This document shows, piece after piece, positions 7,343-16,997 of a stretch of 64,000 bases of DNA. The DNA lies in assembly GCF_032714495.1 (NCBI RefSeq), contig NZ_JAWDKB010000004.1, positions 1 through 64,000 of the forward strand, written 5' to 3'. Source of the stretch: Methanorbis rubei (GTDB lineage: Archaea > Halobacteriota > Methanomicrobia > Methanomicrobiales > Methanocorpusculaceae). The notes beneath the pieces were generated by a model that was not told where the DNA came from, made no database searches, and saw only the letters and a program-made list of their open reading frames with translations. Each line of letters starts with the position of its first letter. Position 1 is the first letter of the stretch. The translations under genes were made by a program, and so were the position numbers.

Positions 7343-8149
7343 TTACTCCTTCAGAGTGTAGAGGTGGCCGTAAACGACCTCGCCCTTGCTCTTTGAGTGG
7401 CGTTCGCCAAGATCGCCGATGAACACATTGAAGACCTGCTTCTCACCGTCAACCTCGATCTCCCGCTCCTCAATCTTTCTGAAACCGGGCATCATCACAT
7501 CGCAGCCCTGGAAGACGTAGATCTCGCCTTTTACCATCTGGCCGCCGACACGGCGGTGAGCCTTGCCTTTGACAATGATTGTTCCGCCTTCAGCGTGAGT
7601 ACCGATGTGGATATCCACGTTACCTTCAACGATGATCGTTCCACCGTTCATGAAAGTACCAAGGTCAGAGCCTGCATCACCCTTAATACGGATGAGACCG
7701 CCCTGCATTCCACGCCAGTCGCCGCGGTATGCTGCGCCGAGATAGTTCCAGGCACGGCCGTCAACCAGCATCTCTCCGCCCTTCATCTGAAGGCCGGAGA
7801 AGGAGCGGACATCTCCCTTAACGTGGAGCTTGCCGCCGGTCATCCAGGAACCCGTGAACATATCTGCGGTTCCGTTGACAACAACTTCGCCTGCGCTCAT
7901 CCATGCACCGAAGTACTTGCACTTCGAAGTTCCTGGGCCATAGACATCGATCTTCGTCTCTTCTGCGGTTGCACCGGCAGATCCGGAGATCTCGAACCAG
8001 TCGCCGAGCTTGTAGTTGGACTTACCTTCCGAACACGGAAGTGCTGCAATCGCCTCAAGCGACTTTCCGGCAAACTTGTCCGGAGTAACACTCTCGCATT
8101 CGAGGTAGAGGGTCGGGACTTTCTTTAACTTAATGGTTACCGTCTTCAT
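7343..8149 (-). CDS. fwdC: Formylmethanofuran dehydrogenase subunit C
   Basis: A 268-residue subunit of the complex that reduces CO2 with methanofuran to formylmethanofuran. It is built of repeated GxGxxxG-type turns (for example MKGGEML, MNGGTIIVEG, AEGGTIIVKG) forming a right-handed beta-helix like the C-terminal domain of glutamate synthase. FwdC scaffolds FwdA and FwdB. It is the last gene of the ten-gene minus-strand operon and is three bases from fwdA. A T-rich terminator-like run follows its stop codon. Tungsten (Fwd) and molybdenum (Fmd) isozymes cannot be told apart from this subunit. Confidence 0.93.
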   Translation of the reverse strand: MKTVTIKLKKVPTLYLECESVTPDKFAGKSLEAIAALPCSEGKSNYKLGDWFEISGSAGATAEETKIDVYGPGTSKCKYFGAWMSAGEVVVNGTADMFTGSWMTGGKLHVKGDVRSFSGLQMKGGEMLVDGRAWNYLGAAYRGDWRGMQGGLIRIKGDAGSDLGTFMNGGTIIVEGNVDIHIGTHAEGGTIIVKGKAHRRVGGQMVKGEIYVFQGCDVMMPGFRKIEEREIEVDGEKQVFNVFIGDLGERHSKSKGEVVYGHLYTLKE

Positions 8150-8152
8150 GTC

Positions 8153-9862
8153 TTACACCTCGATAATCTCCTGGTGCGGAACATAGTGATCAATAACCTC
8201 GTAGTTGTCAAGGTTGACACTGTAGTACTTCAGGAACTTCTCGTTGATATCGTGCATGACCTGCTTGTTCTCAGGTACCTTTGCATTGACCCAGTAGGTC
8301 TTCTTAACGACCGGATCAGCATCGAGAACGACACCGTTCTCAACGACCTTGACGCCGTCCTTGAAGAAGTATGCAGATCTTGCAAATGCATTCTCAAGCT
8401 CAATACCCTTCTGCATATTGTCAGGGTTGATGTTGTAGATTGCAACGTTTGCATTCATGCCTGGTGCGAGACCGCCCATAGAGCCGGACAGACCAAGAAC
8501 CTGTGCAGGTCCTGCACGGGTCATCTGGGAAAGTTCGTAGAGGCTGATCTCACGGTCGATTTCTGCAAGGTAGGTTGCGTCGATGACTTTGGTTGCGTAC
8601 TTGAAGCTGTTCAGGAGATCGTCACGATACTTCTTGTCCATCAGCCATGCGTAGAGACGCGGGTAGCGGGTGAACGGACCTGCATTCGGGTGGTCGGTTG
8701 TGATCATTGTCCGCATCGGATCTGCTGCGAACAGTGGAACCTCAAGACCGATTGCCCACTGAATGTCACAGACCTTTACCTTCGGGTCGTAGACATATGG
8801 AACGACACCAGAAGAGGTCTCAAGCTCGACATCAACGTTACCCCACTTCAGGTGGTTCAGGGCACCAAGGTGGTACTCGAACGGACCGTCGGCAGTCATC
8901 GTCGTGGTCTCGTCAAGGGTGACGCTACCAGAGTCGATAGAGATCTGCGGAGTCTTGTTCACATAATCCATGACTTCCTTGGACTTGGACTCAAAGTCGC
9001 CCCATCCGGTTCCGCCGTAGGAGTGGAACTGAATGTGGGTGTGGTGCAGAACAGTCTTACGGCCGAAGTTGTTGTTCGGCTTAAAGTCCTCTGCGATCTT
9101 CAGAGAGTCAAGGGTCGTCGTGTAGTTTCCGGGGTTACCCAGGTTGTTGGAGTGAAGGTGGACGGAGTGCGGCAGGTGCAGCTCTTCGTTCGTGGTGATA
9201 AGACCTGCAATGATCTCTTTGGGCGTAATTTCAAAGTACGGCACCGGATCATTGACGGTCATACAGTTCAGACCCCAGGCCCATGCCTCGGATCCTCCCG
9301 GATTCACACACTTAATACCGTATCCTTTGGTCTGGCGGAGCATCCATGCAACATATGCTGCTGCATTGTCGATCTCGCCGTTCTTCAGGTACTCGAACAT
9401 GAACCAGTTGTTACCGAAAACCGGCATTGCTGCTTCATCAACGATCGGGGTGTCGCGAATCTCCTCGTGCGTGTGGCGCGAGTAAAGTGGCGGCATTGCT
9501 GCTTCCATCAGGAAGGCAAAACCCATACGTGCGTACTCGTATCCGGTCTTGTAGACGGTCGGAATAGAAAATCCACCCTCGATCTTTGTCTTCGGGTCGA
9601 TCTTTGCAGAGCAGCGCTCGCCAAGGCGGAACTTGTCCTCCGGGCGGTACCAGCGGCCGAGGTTGACCTTCGGACCTGCAACGTGGGTGTGCACATCGAG
9701 TGCACCGCCCATGACGGTCTTGCCGGTTGCGTCAATGACGGTTGCGGAGTTGCTGACTTTGTCAACAATCTTGCCGTCTTTCATGCAGACGTCAGCGACG
9801 TCGCCTTTGTGACCGGTTACTGCATCGAACACGTGACCGTTTTTAATGATATATTCTGTCAT
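8153..9862 (-). CDS. fwdA: Formylmethanofuran dehydrogenase subunit A, amidohydrolase
   Basis: A 569-residue amidohydrolase-family protein with a binuclear metal centre; it condenses formate, made by FwdB from CO2 and passed through an internal tunnel, with methanofuran. The first metal motif is H58-T-H60 in ALDVHTHVAGP, and further metal histidines are visible in HSVHLHSNN and VLHHTHIQFHSYG. The late ITTDHPNAGP segment supplies the conserved aspartate. Length and start agree with FwdA of other methanogens. It is separated from fwdB by two bases and from fwdC by three. Confidence 0.95.
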   Translation of the reverse strand: MTEYIIKNGHVFDAVTGHKGDVADVCMKDGKIVDKVSNSATVIDATGKTVMGGALDVHTHVAGPKVNLGRWYRPEDKFRLGERCSAKIDPKTKIEGGFSIPTVYKTGYEYARMGFAFLMEAAMPPLYSRHTHEEIRDTPIVDEAAMPVFGNNWFMFEYLKNGEIDNAAAYVAWMLRQTKGYGIKCVNPGGSEAWAWGLNCMTVNDPVPYFEITPKEIIAGLITTNEELHLPHSVHLHSNNLGNPGNYTTTLDSLKIAEDFKPNNNFGRKTVLHHTHIQFHSYGGTGWGDFESKSKEVMDYVNKTPQISIDSGSVTLDETTTMTADGPFEYHLGALNHLKWGNVDVELETSSGVVPYVYDPKVKVCDIQWAIGLEVPLFAADPMRTMITTDHPNAGPFTRYPRLYAWLMDKKYRDDLLNSFKYATKVIDATYLAEIDREISLYELSQMTRAGPAQVLGLSGSMGGLAPGMNANVAIYNINPDNMQKGIELENAFARSAYFFKDGVKVVENGVVLDADPVVKKTYWVNAKVPENKQVMHDINEKFLKYYSVNLDNYEVIDHYVPHQEIIEV

Positions 9863-9864
9863 AT

Positions 9865-11232
9865 TTAGGTCTCCTGTTCAAGCTTTGCAAGATACTCAGA
9901 TGCGTCCTTTACACCGTTCTCTGCGAGAATCTCGTCGACTCTCTTCGTGATGCGGTTGAAGAGTTCTTCATCTTCAAGGACACCTTCGGGTGCATCGACA
10001 CATTTGCGGGTCTCGATTGGGACGTTGTCCATACGGTAGCAGCATCCGCCGACTTCAACGCCGACGATTGCGACTGGGATATGGAGGTCCGAGAGTTCTG
10101 TCGACATGCTGATGTGCGGGTCGATGGTAATCGTTGGAATGCTTGCCATAACTCTGGTTGCCTCGAACGGGAAGTGGGCGGCAAGGTCGCTTGCAATGAC
10201 TACACAGGCGTCAACTTCGTGACGGACGAGTAAGTCCACAGAGGTGGTCTCTCCCGGGTTGTGGCGTGCCATTGTCAGTCTTGACAGATCGCATGCGAAC
10301 GGGTAACCATACTGCCATCCGAGAACCTGACCGGCACCGGTAACGTTGTAGTGACCGCGCATTGCAATGAGCACTGCTTTGGTGTAGTCGTTTAAGTCGC
10401 GGATGAAGTTGATTGCTTCGTCGATGTTGTGGTTTCTTCCGAGCGTGTGGGTAAGTCCCATACCGAAGAAGAGGGTCACGAAACGACCGGACTTGAGGAT
10501 CTCAATGACTTCTTTAATCTTCTCTGCTGGAACTCCGCCGACTTCGGCAGGGATCTCTTCACCGCGAAGAACGGTTCTGAATGCATCGATGATTTCGTAG
10601 TCGTAGCTCTGTTTGATGCGAACAAAGGTGTCTGCAACTTTTGCAGTGTCGGTTTCACGGCAGTCAACACAGATGATCTTTCTTCCTTTCTGTCCCTTTG
10701 CGGTGAAGAATCCGCGGGGGAAGATAGAGTATCTGGACATGTGACGGGGGTGAGCGTGTGCAGGGTTGCATCCCCAGAAGATGATACGGTCAGCACGGTT
10801 CTTGACCTCACCAAGGGTACAGGATGGTACTCCGGTATCCTGAATTGCGAGGAGAGAGGATCCATGGCAGACGGTTGCACAGTTATCGATGACACCGCCG
10901 GTCTTCTCTGCAAGTACGTTACCTGCGGAGATTGCTTCACAGTTGGTGGATGACCATCCGTAGAACAACGGCTTCTTTGCTTTGAGAAGTGTCTTTGCAG
11001 TGAAGTCGATTGCTTCGTCGTAGGAGATGTCCTTGTAGGTTCCGTCAGCCTGACGCATACGTGGAACAACGACACGACCCGGGTTGCCAACGTGAAGATA
11101 TTTTTCTGCTCCGATCGCACAGGCGTTTCTTACCTGCAGGATCTTCTTTCCGTCGTCGGTGACGTCGACTTCAAGATCATCGCAAAGTGTACCGCAGAAT
11201 GTACAGATTACGTTTTTGATTGTTTTAGTCAT
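9865..11232 (-). CDS. fwdB: Formylmethanofuran dehydrogenase subunit B, molybdo/tungstopterin catalytic subunit
   Basis: A 455-residue formate-dehydrogenase-like subunit that reduces CO2 to formate at a bis-pterin tungsten or molybdenum site. The N-terminal [4Fe-4S] cluster is held by C10, C13, C17 and C38 (VICTFCGTLC and RNACAIG). The metal ligand is the cysteine in ATVCHGSS (C122), the position taken by selenocysteine in some methanogens; here it is an ordinary cysteine codon. Whether the metal is W or Mo cannot be read from the sequence. The start overlaps the end of fwdD by eight bases, implying translational coupling. Confidence 0.95.
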   Translation of the reverse strand: MTKTIKNVICTFCGTLCDDLEVDVTDDGKKILQVRNACAIGAEKYLHVGNPGRVVVPRMRQADGTYKDISYDEAIDFTAKTLLKAKKPLFYGWSSTNCEAISAGNVLAEKTGGVIDNCATVCHGSSLLAIQDTGVPSCTLGEVKNRADRIIFWGCNPAHAHPRHMSRYSIFPRGFFTAKGQKGRKIICVDCRETDTAKVADTFVRIKQSYDYEIIDAFRTVLRGEEIPAEVGGVPAEKIKEVIEILKSGRFVTLFFGMGLTHTLGRNHNIDEAINFIRDLNDYTKAVLIAMRGHYNVTGAGQVLGWQYGYPFACDLSRLTMARHNPGETTSVDLLVRHEVDACVVIASDLAAHFPFEATRVMASIPTITIDPHISMSTELSDLHIPVAIVGVEVGGCCYRMDNVPIETRKCVDAPEGVLEDEELFNRITKRVDEILAENGVKDASEYLAKLEQET

Positions 11233-11797
11233 AGTGCGGGTCTCCTACATATTTCAGACCACATTTATCGTGCATCATCTTTACAGCTTTCTCAATCTTT
11301 TCCTGCGGAGCTGGTTCGATGAGACAGTCAAATCCACAGAAGCATGGCTCACCGGTTGAGTACGTGTATGATGGAACAAGGATGTTTGCCCACGGTCCCA
11401 TTGGGATGTGGCCCAGTCCTGGATACAGACTCTGGGTTGCGGTAACTGCCTTGAGGATAACACTTCCTGCTGCGCTGGTGACTCTGACGTTGGTGTTTTG
11501 GTTGATTCCGAGTGCTTTGAAGTCTTCTTCGTGGAGTTCAATGAGTGAACATGCGTCGAAGTACTTCTGAGATGTCTTTCCGGTTTCGATTGCAACACCC
11601 TGCTTGATTTCTGTGCAGGTGACGACACTGACGATGATACCGTTGCCGTATTTTCTCAGTCCTCCTTCCTTCATTGCCTGAAGTTTGAGAGCTGAGGAGT
11701 ATTCGGTGGTTCCGCCGACGAGGTGTGGCTTGGACCAGTCTCCGAAGTTTTCCTTCTGAAAAAGGTTTGGTAGGGGGGAGTATTCTCCTTCTGCCAT
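11225..11797 (-). CDS. fwdD: Formylmethanofuran dehydrogenase subunit D, pterin dinucleotide binding
   Basis: A 190-residue protein matching the C-terminal molybdopterin-dinucleotide-binding domain of formate dehydrogenases (residues about 50-135, with ALGINQNTNVRVTSAAGSV), which in this complex is a separate subunit capping FwdB. ATG 11797 is chosen because GAGGT lies just upstream; an in-frame extension would run into mvhD. The C-terminal part GEPCFCGFDCLIEP is rich in cysteine. It lies between mvhD and fwdB and overlaps fwdB. Confidence 0.9.
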   Translation of the reverse strand: MAEGEYSPLPNLFQKENFGDWSKPHLVGGTTEYSSALKLQAMKEGGLRKYGNGIIVSVVTCTEIKQGVAIETGKTSQKYFDACSLIELHEEDFKALGINQNTNVRVTSAAGSVILKAVTATQSLYPGLGHIPMGPWANILVPSYTYSTGEPCFCGFDCLIEPAPQEKIEKAVKMMHDKCGLKYVGDPHYD

Positions 11798-11798
11798 T

Positions 11799-12233
11799 TT
11801 AAAGACCTCTTCTCTTTCTTTCTGCTGCAATGGGGCTTGGTCCGATCTCTTTCACGGTGTTGATAACATCGTTGATGACGACTGCCCACTTTGCACCTTC
11901 TGATGCGGACACAAAGGTCATTCTGAAACGTTTGTGTTCCAGACCCATGTTCTGCATAACACTCTTTACGAGGAACATTCTCTTTGCTGCCTTGTAGTTT
12001 CCTGCAAGGTAGTGGCAGTCACCGAAGTGACAGCCGGAAACGAGAACACCGTCTGCTCCGTCAGCGAATGCTTTCAGGACAAAGAGCGTGTCGATACGTC
12101 CGGTACACATCACACGGACAATTCTTACGTCCGGCGGGTACTGAGTACGGGCTGAGCCCGCACCGTCTGCTCCGGCATAGGAACACCAGTTGCAGATGAT
12201 ACCGATAATCTTGGGTTTCCACTCGTCAGCCAT
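11799..12233 (-). CDS. mvhD: MvhD, iron-sulfur electron transfer subunit linking to heterodisulfide reductase
   Basis: A 144-residue protein of the MvhD family, a [2Fe-2S] protein that passes electrons from a hydrogenase or formate dehydrogenase to HdrA. Conserved cysteines are in CNWCSYAGADGAG (near residue 15), RVMCTGRID (near 42) and GCHFGDCHY (near 67). The hydrogenase genes mvhA and mvhG that normally accompany it are not in this operon, which points to formate dehydrogenase or an Mvh encoded elsewhere as partner. The ATG overlaps the hdrA stop codon by one base. Confidence 0.93.
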   Translation of the reverse strand: MADEWKPKIIGIICNWCSYAGADGAGSARTQYPPDVRIVRVMCTGRIDTLFVLKAFADGADGVLVSGCHFGDCHYLAGNYKAAKRMFLVKSVMQNMGLEHKRFRMTFVSASEGAKWAVVINDVINTVKEIGPSPIAAERKRRGL

Positions 12234-14278
12234 TACTGCTCACCTCCCAGGAAGAATGCATCAATCTGGGCAAGAATCTGCGGGCTCGTGAAGTGCTGCA
12301 TGCGGATTGCTCCGCCTGGGCAGAATCCACCACAGGTACCGCAGCCCTTACATTTTGCTGCAGTGACGGTCATGACCGTGCGACCATCGTCAGCGACGAT
12401 CATCGACAGAGCAGAGTACGGGCACTGGCCAACGCACATTCCACAGCCTGCACAGAGCTTTTCCACGCACTGGGCGTAGTACGGCTCAAGTTCAACCTGA
12501 CCGGAATGGATTGGGATGGATGCTGCGGACGCGGCACCTTCTGCCTGTGCTACAGTGTCAGGAATGTCTTTTGGACCCTGACAGACACCTGCAAGATAGA
12601 CACCGGCAGTAGTAGTTCCGCACGGGTCAAGTTTCGGGTGGGCTTCAAGTAGCCATTTGTCTGCAGAGCAGGAGACACCAAAGAGTCTGCGGACGACTTC
12701 GGTCTCTGCGGTCGGCTGGACAGCTGCTGCGAGGACAACAAGGTCGACTTCGATCTCGACCGGCATACCAAGGAGCGTGTCTTCGGCAACGACGAGAAGG
12801 TTCTTGTTCGGCAGTTCCTGAATCTGAGCGACACGTCCACGGATGAACTTTGCACCCTCTTCCTGAATACGGTAGTAGAACTCCTCGTATGCCTTACCGA
12901 AGGAACGGATGTCCATGTAGAAGATGTATGCTCTACATCCCGGAATCTTTTCAATGACCTGGTGGGCGTGTTTCAGCGAGTACATGCAGCAGAATCTGGA
13001 GCAGTACGGTTTGCCGATACCGGTGTTGTCACGGGAACCTGCACAAAGCACGAATCCAACGGATTTCGGTGTCTCGCCGTCGGACGGACGGATAAGGTGA
13101 CCGATGGTGGGTCCGGATGCACAGATTAAACGCTCGAACTCAAGAGAGGAGATGACGTTGTCGTAGAGTTTGTAACCCCACTCAGACTTCTCTTCGATCG
13201 GGAAGGTTTCGTAACCGGTTGCAAGAATGACAGTTCCGACCTTGATGGTGAAGAGCTCGTCTTCCATGTTGAGGTCGATTGCTTTCTTGGTACCACACGC
13301 GGTCTCACAAAGACCACATTTCACACATGCATCGAAGTCGATCGTGTAGATAAGCGGAACGACCTGAGCGTGCTGGATGTAGATTGCCTTACGCGGAGCC
13401 ATGCCGAATTCCCAAGAGTTCGGTCTTACGACAGGACAAACCTGTGAACAGTCGCCACAACCAGTACATCCTCCACCAACGATTCCCCTTGCTGCTGCCT
13501 CGTCCGGAGTGAGAACACCGCGGGCGTGACGGCGGATGGTAACGTCGAATGCGCCGATGTAACCTTCAACTGCTTCAACCTCTGCGAGGGTGTAGAGTTT
13601 GATGCCCGGCATACGTCCGGCTTCTGCCATCTTCGGAGACAGAATGCACTGGGAGCAGTCGAGGGTCGGGAAGGTTTTGTCGAGCTGGGACATGCGGCCG
13701 CCGATGGTCGGTTCCTTCTCAATGAGATAGGTTTCGATACCGGCTTTTGCAAGGTCCATGGAGGTCTGAATACCGGCAACACCGGCACCGATAACCATTG
13801 CACGGTGTTCAACCGGAACTGCCATCGGGTAGAGGTCCTCGAGCATGGTTGCTTTTGCAACAGCGATGCGGACTGCGTCTTTGGCCTTTTCGGTTCCACC
13901 GTCCCAGTCGTGCATGTGAACCCAGGATCCCTGGTCACGGATGTTTGCCATCTCGAACCGGAACGGGTTGAGTCCGCCGTTTGCAGTTGCCGTACGGAAG
14001 GTAGGCTCGTGAAGACGGGGGGTACATGCTGCGACGACGATACCGGTGAGGTGATCTTTTTCGATAGCGTCGTGGATCATGTTCTGACCAGGGGTCGAAC
14101 ACATGTATGCGTAGTTTTCAGAGACGACGACGTGCGGGAGAGTCAGAGCGTATTCTTTGACAGCAATGACATCCAGGGAGCCGGCGATGTTCGTTCCGCA
14201 GTGGCAGATGAACACACCGATTCTCGGTTCAACTGGCGCTTCGTTTGATTCAGAAGCTTTCTTACCAGAGTATACCAT
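12233..14278 (-). CDS. hdrA: Heterodisulfide reductase subunit A, flavin bifurcating
   Basis: A 681-residue iron-sulfur flavoprotein at the centre of electron bifurcation: it splits electron pairs between CoM-S-S-CoB and ferredoxin. Visible parts are the N-terminal GVFICHCGTN, the FAD dinucleotide fold MVIGAGVAGIQ (near residue 140), the flavin-domain cysteines LDCSQCILSP, two central clusters (CTGCGDCSQVCP, CVKCGLCETACG) and two C-terminal clusters (CAGCGMCVGQCP, CKGCGTCGGFCPGG). I start at ATG 14278; the in-frame extension upstream overlaps hdrB and lacks similarity. Length is normal for HdrA without extra domains. Confidence 0.95.
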   Translation of the reverse strand: MVYSGKKASESNEAPVEPRIGVFICHCGTNIAGSLDVIAVKEYALTLPHVVVSENYAYMCSTPGQNMIHDAIEKDHLTGIVVAACTPRLHEPTFRTATANGGLNPFRFEMANIRDQGSWVHMHDWDGGTEKAKDAVRIAVAKATMLEDLYPMAVPVEHRAMVIGAGVAGIQTSMDLAKAGIETYLIEKEPTIGGRMSQLDKTFPTLDCSQCILSPKMAEAGRMPGIKLYTLAEVEAVEGYIGAFDVTIRRHARGVLTPDEAAARGIVGGGCTGCGDCSQVCPVVRPNSWEFGMAPRKAIYIQHAQVVPLIYTIDFDACVKCGLCETACGTKKAIDLNMEDELFTIKVGTVILATGYETFPIEEKSEWGYKLYDNVISSLEFERLICASGPTIGHLIRPSDGETPKSVGFVLCAGSRDNTGIGKPYCSRFCCMYSLKHAHQVIEKIPGCRAYIFYMDIRSFGKAYEEFYYRIQEEGAKFIRGRVAQIQELPNKNLLVVAEDTLLGMPVEIEVDLVVLAAAVQPTAETEVVRRLFGVSCSADKWLLEAHPKLDPCGTTTAGVYLAGVCQGPKDIPDTVAQAEGAASAASIPIHSGQVELEPYYAQCVEKLCAGCGMCVGQCPYSALSMIVADDGRTVMTVTAAKCKGCGTCGGFCPGGAIRMQHFTSPQILAQIDAFFLGGEQ

Positions 14279-14279
14279 G

Positions 14280-15206
14280 TTACTGACCTCCGTTAATCTT
14301 GTCAAGGAATGGTTTGCAGGAGATCTGGTGCAGGTCAAGGCCGAGTTCAACCGGGCTCATGCCCTGAGCGAGTCCGAGCATTTCACAGAAGTGAAGAACC
14401 GGCAGGTTCCATTCGACACCGAACTTCTCCTGAATCTCATACTGACCGCGGTCGAACTGCAGTTGGCAGAACGGACAGGTGTCAACGATTGCCTCAGCAC
14501 CTGCGTCGGTCATGTTGATCAGCTTTTCGTTGGTGATGTCAAGGGCATGAGCGATGTCATAGCCGCGGACACCTCCGCCGGCACCACAGCACTCCATTTT
14601 GTTGCGGTATTCAACAGCATCTGCACCAAGGGCATCGACAAGCTCTTCGAACCAGGTCGGGTGCTCGGTGTCGCCGATGACGTCGCCGGCAAACTCACGA
14701 TCCTTTCTTGGTTTCAGCAGGTGACAGCCGTAGTGGCAGGCAACTTTGACACCGGTAAGGGGCGTGTTGACACTGTCTTTCAGTTTGGCGAGTCCGCAGA
14801 TTTCGTCGTTGTAGTAGAGTTCGGCAAGGTGGTACACGTTGATGGTGCCCTTGTATTCCATGTCGACTTCTTTTAAGACTTCGTTGACGGCGTCGCGGAG
14901 TTCTGCGTTGTGTTTTAATTTGTGGTTGACTTCCCAGATGGACTTGTAACAGCCGTTGCAAATCAATGCAATGTCCATGCCCATCTGTTCGGCAAGAACC
15001 AGGTTACGGGCTGCCATGGCGTACCAGACGTTCAGATCGATGGATCCGAATGCGCCGGGAGCCGGACAGCAAGATGCACCCTTTAAGGGAACAAGGTCGA
15101 TGTCGAGCTTTTTGCCGGTGCGGATTGCAGCAGACTCAATACCAGGGTATCGGTTTGGTGCAATGCAGCCGAGGAAGAATGCGAATTGATGATTGTTGCC
15201 TGACAT
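14280..15206 (-). CDS. hdrB: Heterodisulfide reductase subunit B, catalytic
   Basis: A 308-residue subunit with two CCG domains that hold the noncubane [4Fe-4S] clusters where CoM-S-S-CoB is cleaved. Cysteine sites are FLGCIAP, GASCCPAPG, CNGCYKS in the first half and CHYGCHLLKP, ECCGAGGG, TCPFCQLQ in the second. The start is one base after the hdrC stop region, and hdrA follows directly. Soluble HdrABC of this type is cytoplasmic. Confidence 0.95.
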   Translation of the reverse strand: MSGNNHQFAFFLGCIAPNRYPGIESAAIRTGKKLDIDLVPLKGASCCPAPGAFGSIDLNVWYAMAARNLVLAEQMGMDIALICNGCYKSIWEVNHKLKHNAELRDAVNEVLKEVDMEYKGTINVYHLAELYYNDEICGLAKLKDSVNTPLTGVKVACHYGCHLLKPRKDREFAGDVIGDTEHPTWFEELVDALGADAVEYRNKMECCGAGGGVRGYDIAHALDITNEKLINMTDAGAEAIVDTCPFCQLQFDRGQYEIQEKFGVEWNLPVLHFCEMLGLAQGMSPVELGLDLHQISCKPFLDKINGGQ

Positions 15207-15790
15207 TACTGACCCTCCGCAAGGACTTTGTCTGCGAGCTGTTTGGTTCCGTAGGCTTCAAGGATCTTACGGATGGCCGGCAGATATTCTGGGTATTTGG
15301 AGGTAGTTTCCGGCTCGGGTTCGAGACCGAGTTTGACTCTTGCGGCACGGTTGCCGTCAGAGTTTGGAACACCGTGGCCGGTCTGGTAGATGAAGTTGAC
15401 CGTGCCGAGCATGTTCTTCGGGAGAACGCCCTGGGCAGCTGCCATGTTGCGCATTGCCATGATGACGTCGGTCGGGATCAGGTCTCTCGGACAGCGGTCA
15501 CTGCAGGTGTAGCACGTCGTGCACAGCCACAGGTCCGGGTCGTTAAGACTGACTTCCTTTAAGCCAAGGTTGGTTCGCCGCATGAAGTTCCGGATACGGT
15601 AGCTGCTGCGGGGTGCAGACGGACAGGAACCGGTACAGGTACCACACTGGTAACAGAGGTGGGCTGTCGTACCGCTGATTCTTTCGACGTCGCCGACGAA
15701 GGTCGGGTCAGAGTCCAGAGCAGGGCGGTAAGACCGGTCTGCAAGGCGTTTGGATAACGCTGCATCTTTGTATGCTTTTGCACTTGCCAT
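15206..15790 (-). CDS. hdrC: Heterodisulfide reductase subunit C
   Basis: A 194-residue ferredoxin-like subunit with two [4Fe-4S] clusters, CYQCGTCTGSCPS (near residue 42) and CTTCYTCSDRCPRD (near 90), which carry electrons from HdrA to HdrB. The order hdrC-hdrB-hdrA within one operon and the one-base overlap with hdrB are as expected. The gene follows the polyferredoxin gene with a nine-base gap. Confidence 0.95.
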   Translation of the reverse strand: MASAKAYKDAALSKRLADRSYRPALDSDPTFVGDVERISGTTAHLCYQCGTCTGSCPSAPRSSYRIRNFMRRTNLGLKEVSLNDPDLWLCTTCYTCSDRCPRDLIPTDVIMAMRNMAAAQGVLPKNMLGTVNFIYQTGHGVPNSDGNRAARVKLGLEPEPETTSKYPEYLPAIRKILEAYGTKQLADKVLAEGQ

Positions 15791-15799
15791 TCTTTCTCC

Positions 15800-16969
15800 T
15801 CACTCCAGAGATTTTAATTCAACCTGGCCGAACTTGTCTTCGCGGACTTTGGAGGAACGCGGGACACACAGCTTGGCAACGATGGTCTTGTACAGGTCGG
15901 TCTCAGGACCCTTGACATGGATGCCGGTACGTTTGATGGTAATGACATCTTCCGACGGGCATGCGTTGACACAGGCACCGCACAGAATGCAGAGGTCTTT
16001 GTTGACAGCGATATTCGCTTCGATACCGTTCTTCTTCAGCTGAAGAGCAGGAACAGGGGTCGGCAGATAGATCGCATTGCACGGGCAGATGTCAACGCAG
16101 GTGGAACATCCTCCCGGACATTTGTCAGGGTTGAAGATGATGTCGCCGTCGAAGAATTTCTTAATAGTAACAGCTTCTTCTGGGCAAACTTTCTCACACC
16201 AGCTGCAGGTAATGCAGAGGTCCTGGTCGATGACAACGTAACCTGGGAGTTTGCTCTCAGCTTTTACCACGCGTTCAACGGTGATAGCGTCATCAGGACA
16301 GGCGGTTGCGCAAATCTGGCATGCGTCGCAGAGGGATTTGTCCCAGACGACTTCACCGGCGGAACCGACATGCTCAGCGGTAAACGGAACCCGCTTAATC
16401 TTCAGTGCCGGACAGAGGGAGGCGCAGATACCACAAACACTGCACTTTTCCTTGTCGACAACAAGAGTGGTCACAGCGTCAAGAGCTGCCTGGCGTTTGA
16501 CACCGTCAGCAACCTCGCCCTCATAGATCGGGGTGTTGCGAACGATAGCATCGCTCGGGCATGCTTCACTGCAGGTTGTGCAGCGGACGCATTTATTTTC
16601 ATCAATCTCAGCGGTGAAGTCATACTCCGGGAAACCTTCCTGCTCCTTAATGGGAAGGCTCGGTTCACCGTCAACTCTGACCTCAAGGGCGTCAAACGGA
16701 CACATAATCGTACAGACACCGCAGTAGGAACACTTTACGGGGTCAACGGAGATTGCGGCTTCGTCTTCGACTGCGCCGCGGCAGACTGCACCGACCAGGC
16801 CAAGAACGATTGCGTCCTTGGGACAGACTTCAGAACAGATACCGCATCCGGTACATTTGGTCGTGTTTAACACGAGGTTGGACACCTTACTCAGGAGGCG
16901 CTGCTCCATGATGACGGTGTCATTCTCCATCTTCGTGGAGTATTTTGGATACATTGTGCTCATTGCCAT
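15800..16969 (-). CDS. fwdF: Polyferredoxin with eight [4Fe-4S] clusters
   Basis: A 389-residue chain of ferredoxin repeats: I count eight cluster motifs, from CTGCGICSEVCP near residue 39 to CILCGACVNACP near 340, one with an extra residue (CPGGCSTCVDIC). Polyferredoxins with this organisation connect FwdAB with Hdr and store or distribute low-potential electrons. Location beside fwdG and hdrC, in an operon with the other fwd genes, favours FwdF over the related MvhB. A second ATG two codons downstream is an alternative start. Confidence 0.9.
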   Translation of the reverse strand: MAMSTMYPKYSTKMENDTVIMEQRLLSKVSNLVLNTTKCTGCGICSEVCPKDAIVLGLVGAVCRGAVEDEAAISVDPVKCSYCGVCTIMCPFDALEVRVDGEPSLPIKEQEGFPEYDFTAEIDENKCVRCTTCSEACPSDAIVRNTPIYEGEVADGVKRQAALDAVTTLVVDKEKCSVCGICASLCPALKIKRVPFTAEHVGSAGEVVWDKSLCDACQICATACPDDAITVERVVKAESKLPGYVVIDQDLCITCSWCEKVCPEEAVTIKKFFDGDIIFNPDKCPGGCSTCVDICPCNAIYLPTPVPALQLKKNGIEANIAVNKDLCILCGACVNACPSEDVITIKRTGIHVKGPETDLYKTIVAKLCVPRSSKVREDKFGQVELKSLE

Positions 16970-16997
16970 GTATGAATCCTCGGTTCTCCAATCTTAC

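Noticed and set aside
7196-7396. Short frame with a TTEHTEHTEFHG translation
   Set aside because: This is the translation of the dispersed repeat, as are similar strings elsewhere; not a gene.
8174-9868. 564-codon open frame opposite fwdA
   Set aside because: A shadow of the fwdA codon pattern; its translation is rich in Val, Cys and Leu without motifs, while fwdA is certain.
9865-11232. Selenocysteine in FwdB
   Set aside because: The ligand position is an ordinary cysteine codon and the frame has no internal TGA.
14279-14350. 24-residue N-terminal extension of HdrA
   Set aside because: It overlaps hdrB and lacks similarity to HdrA; ATG 14278 sits right after the hdrB stop with normal operon spacing.
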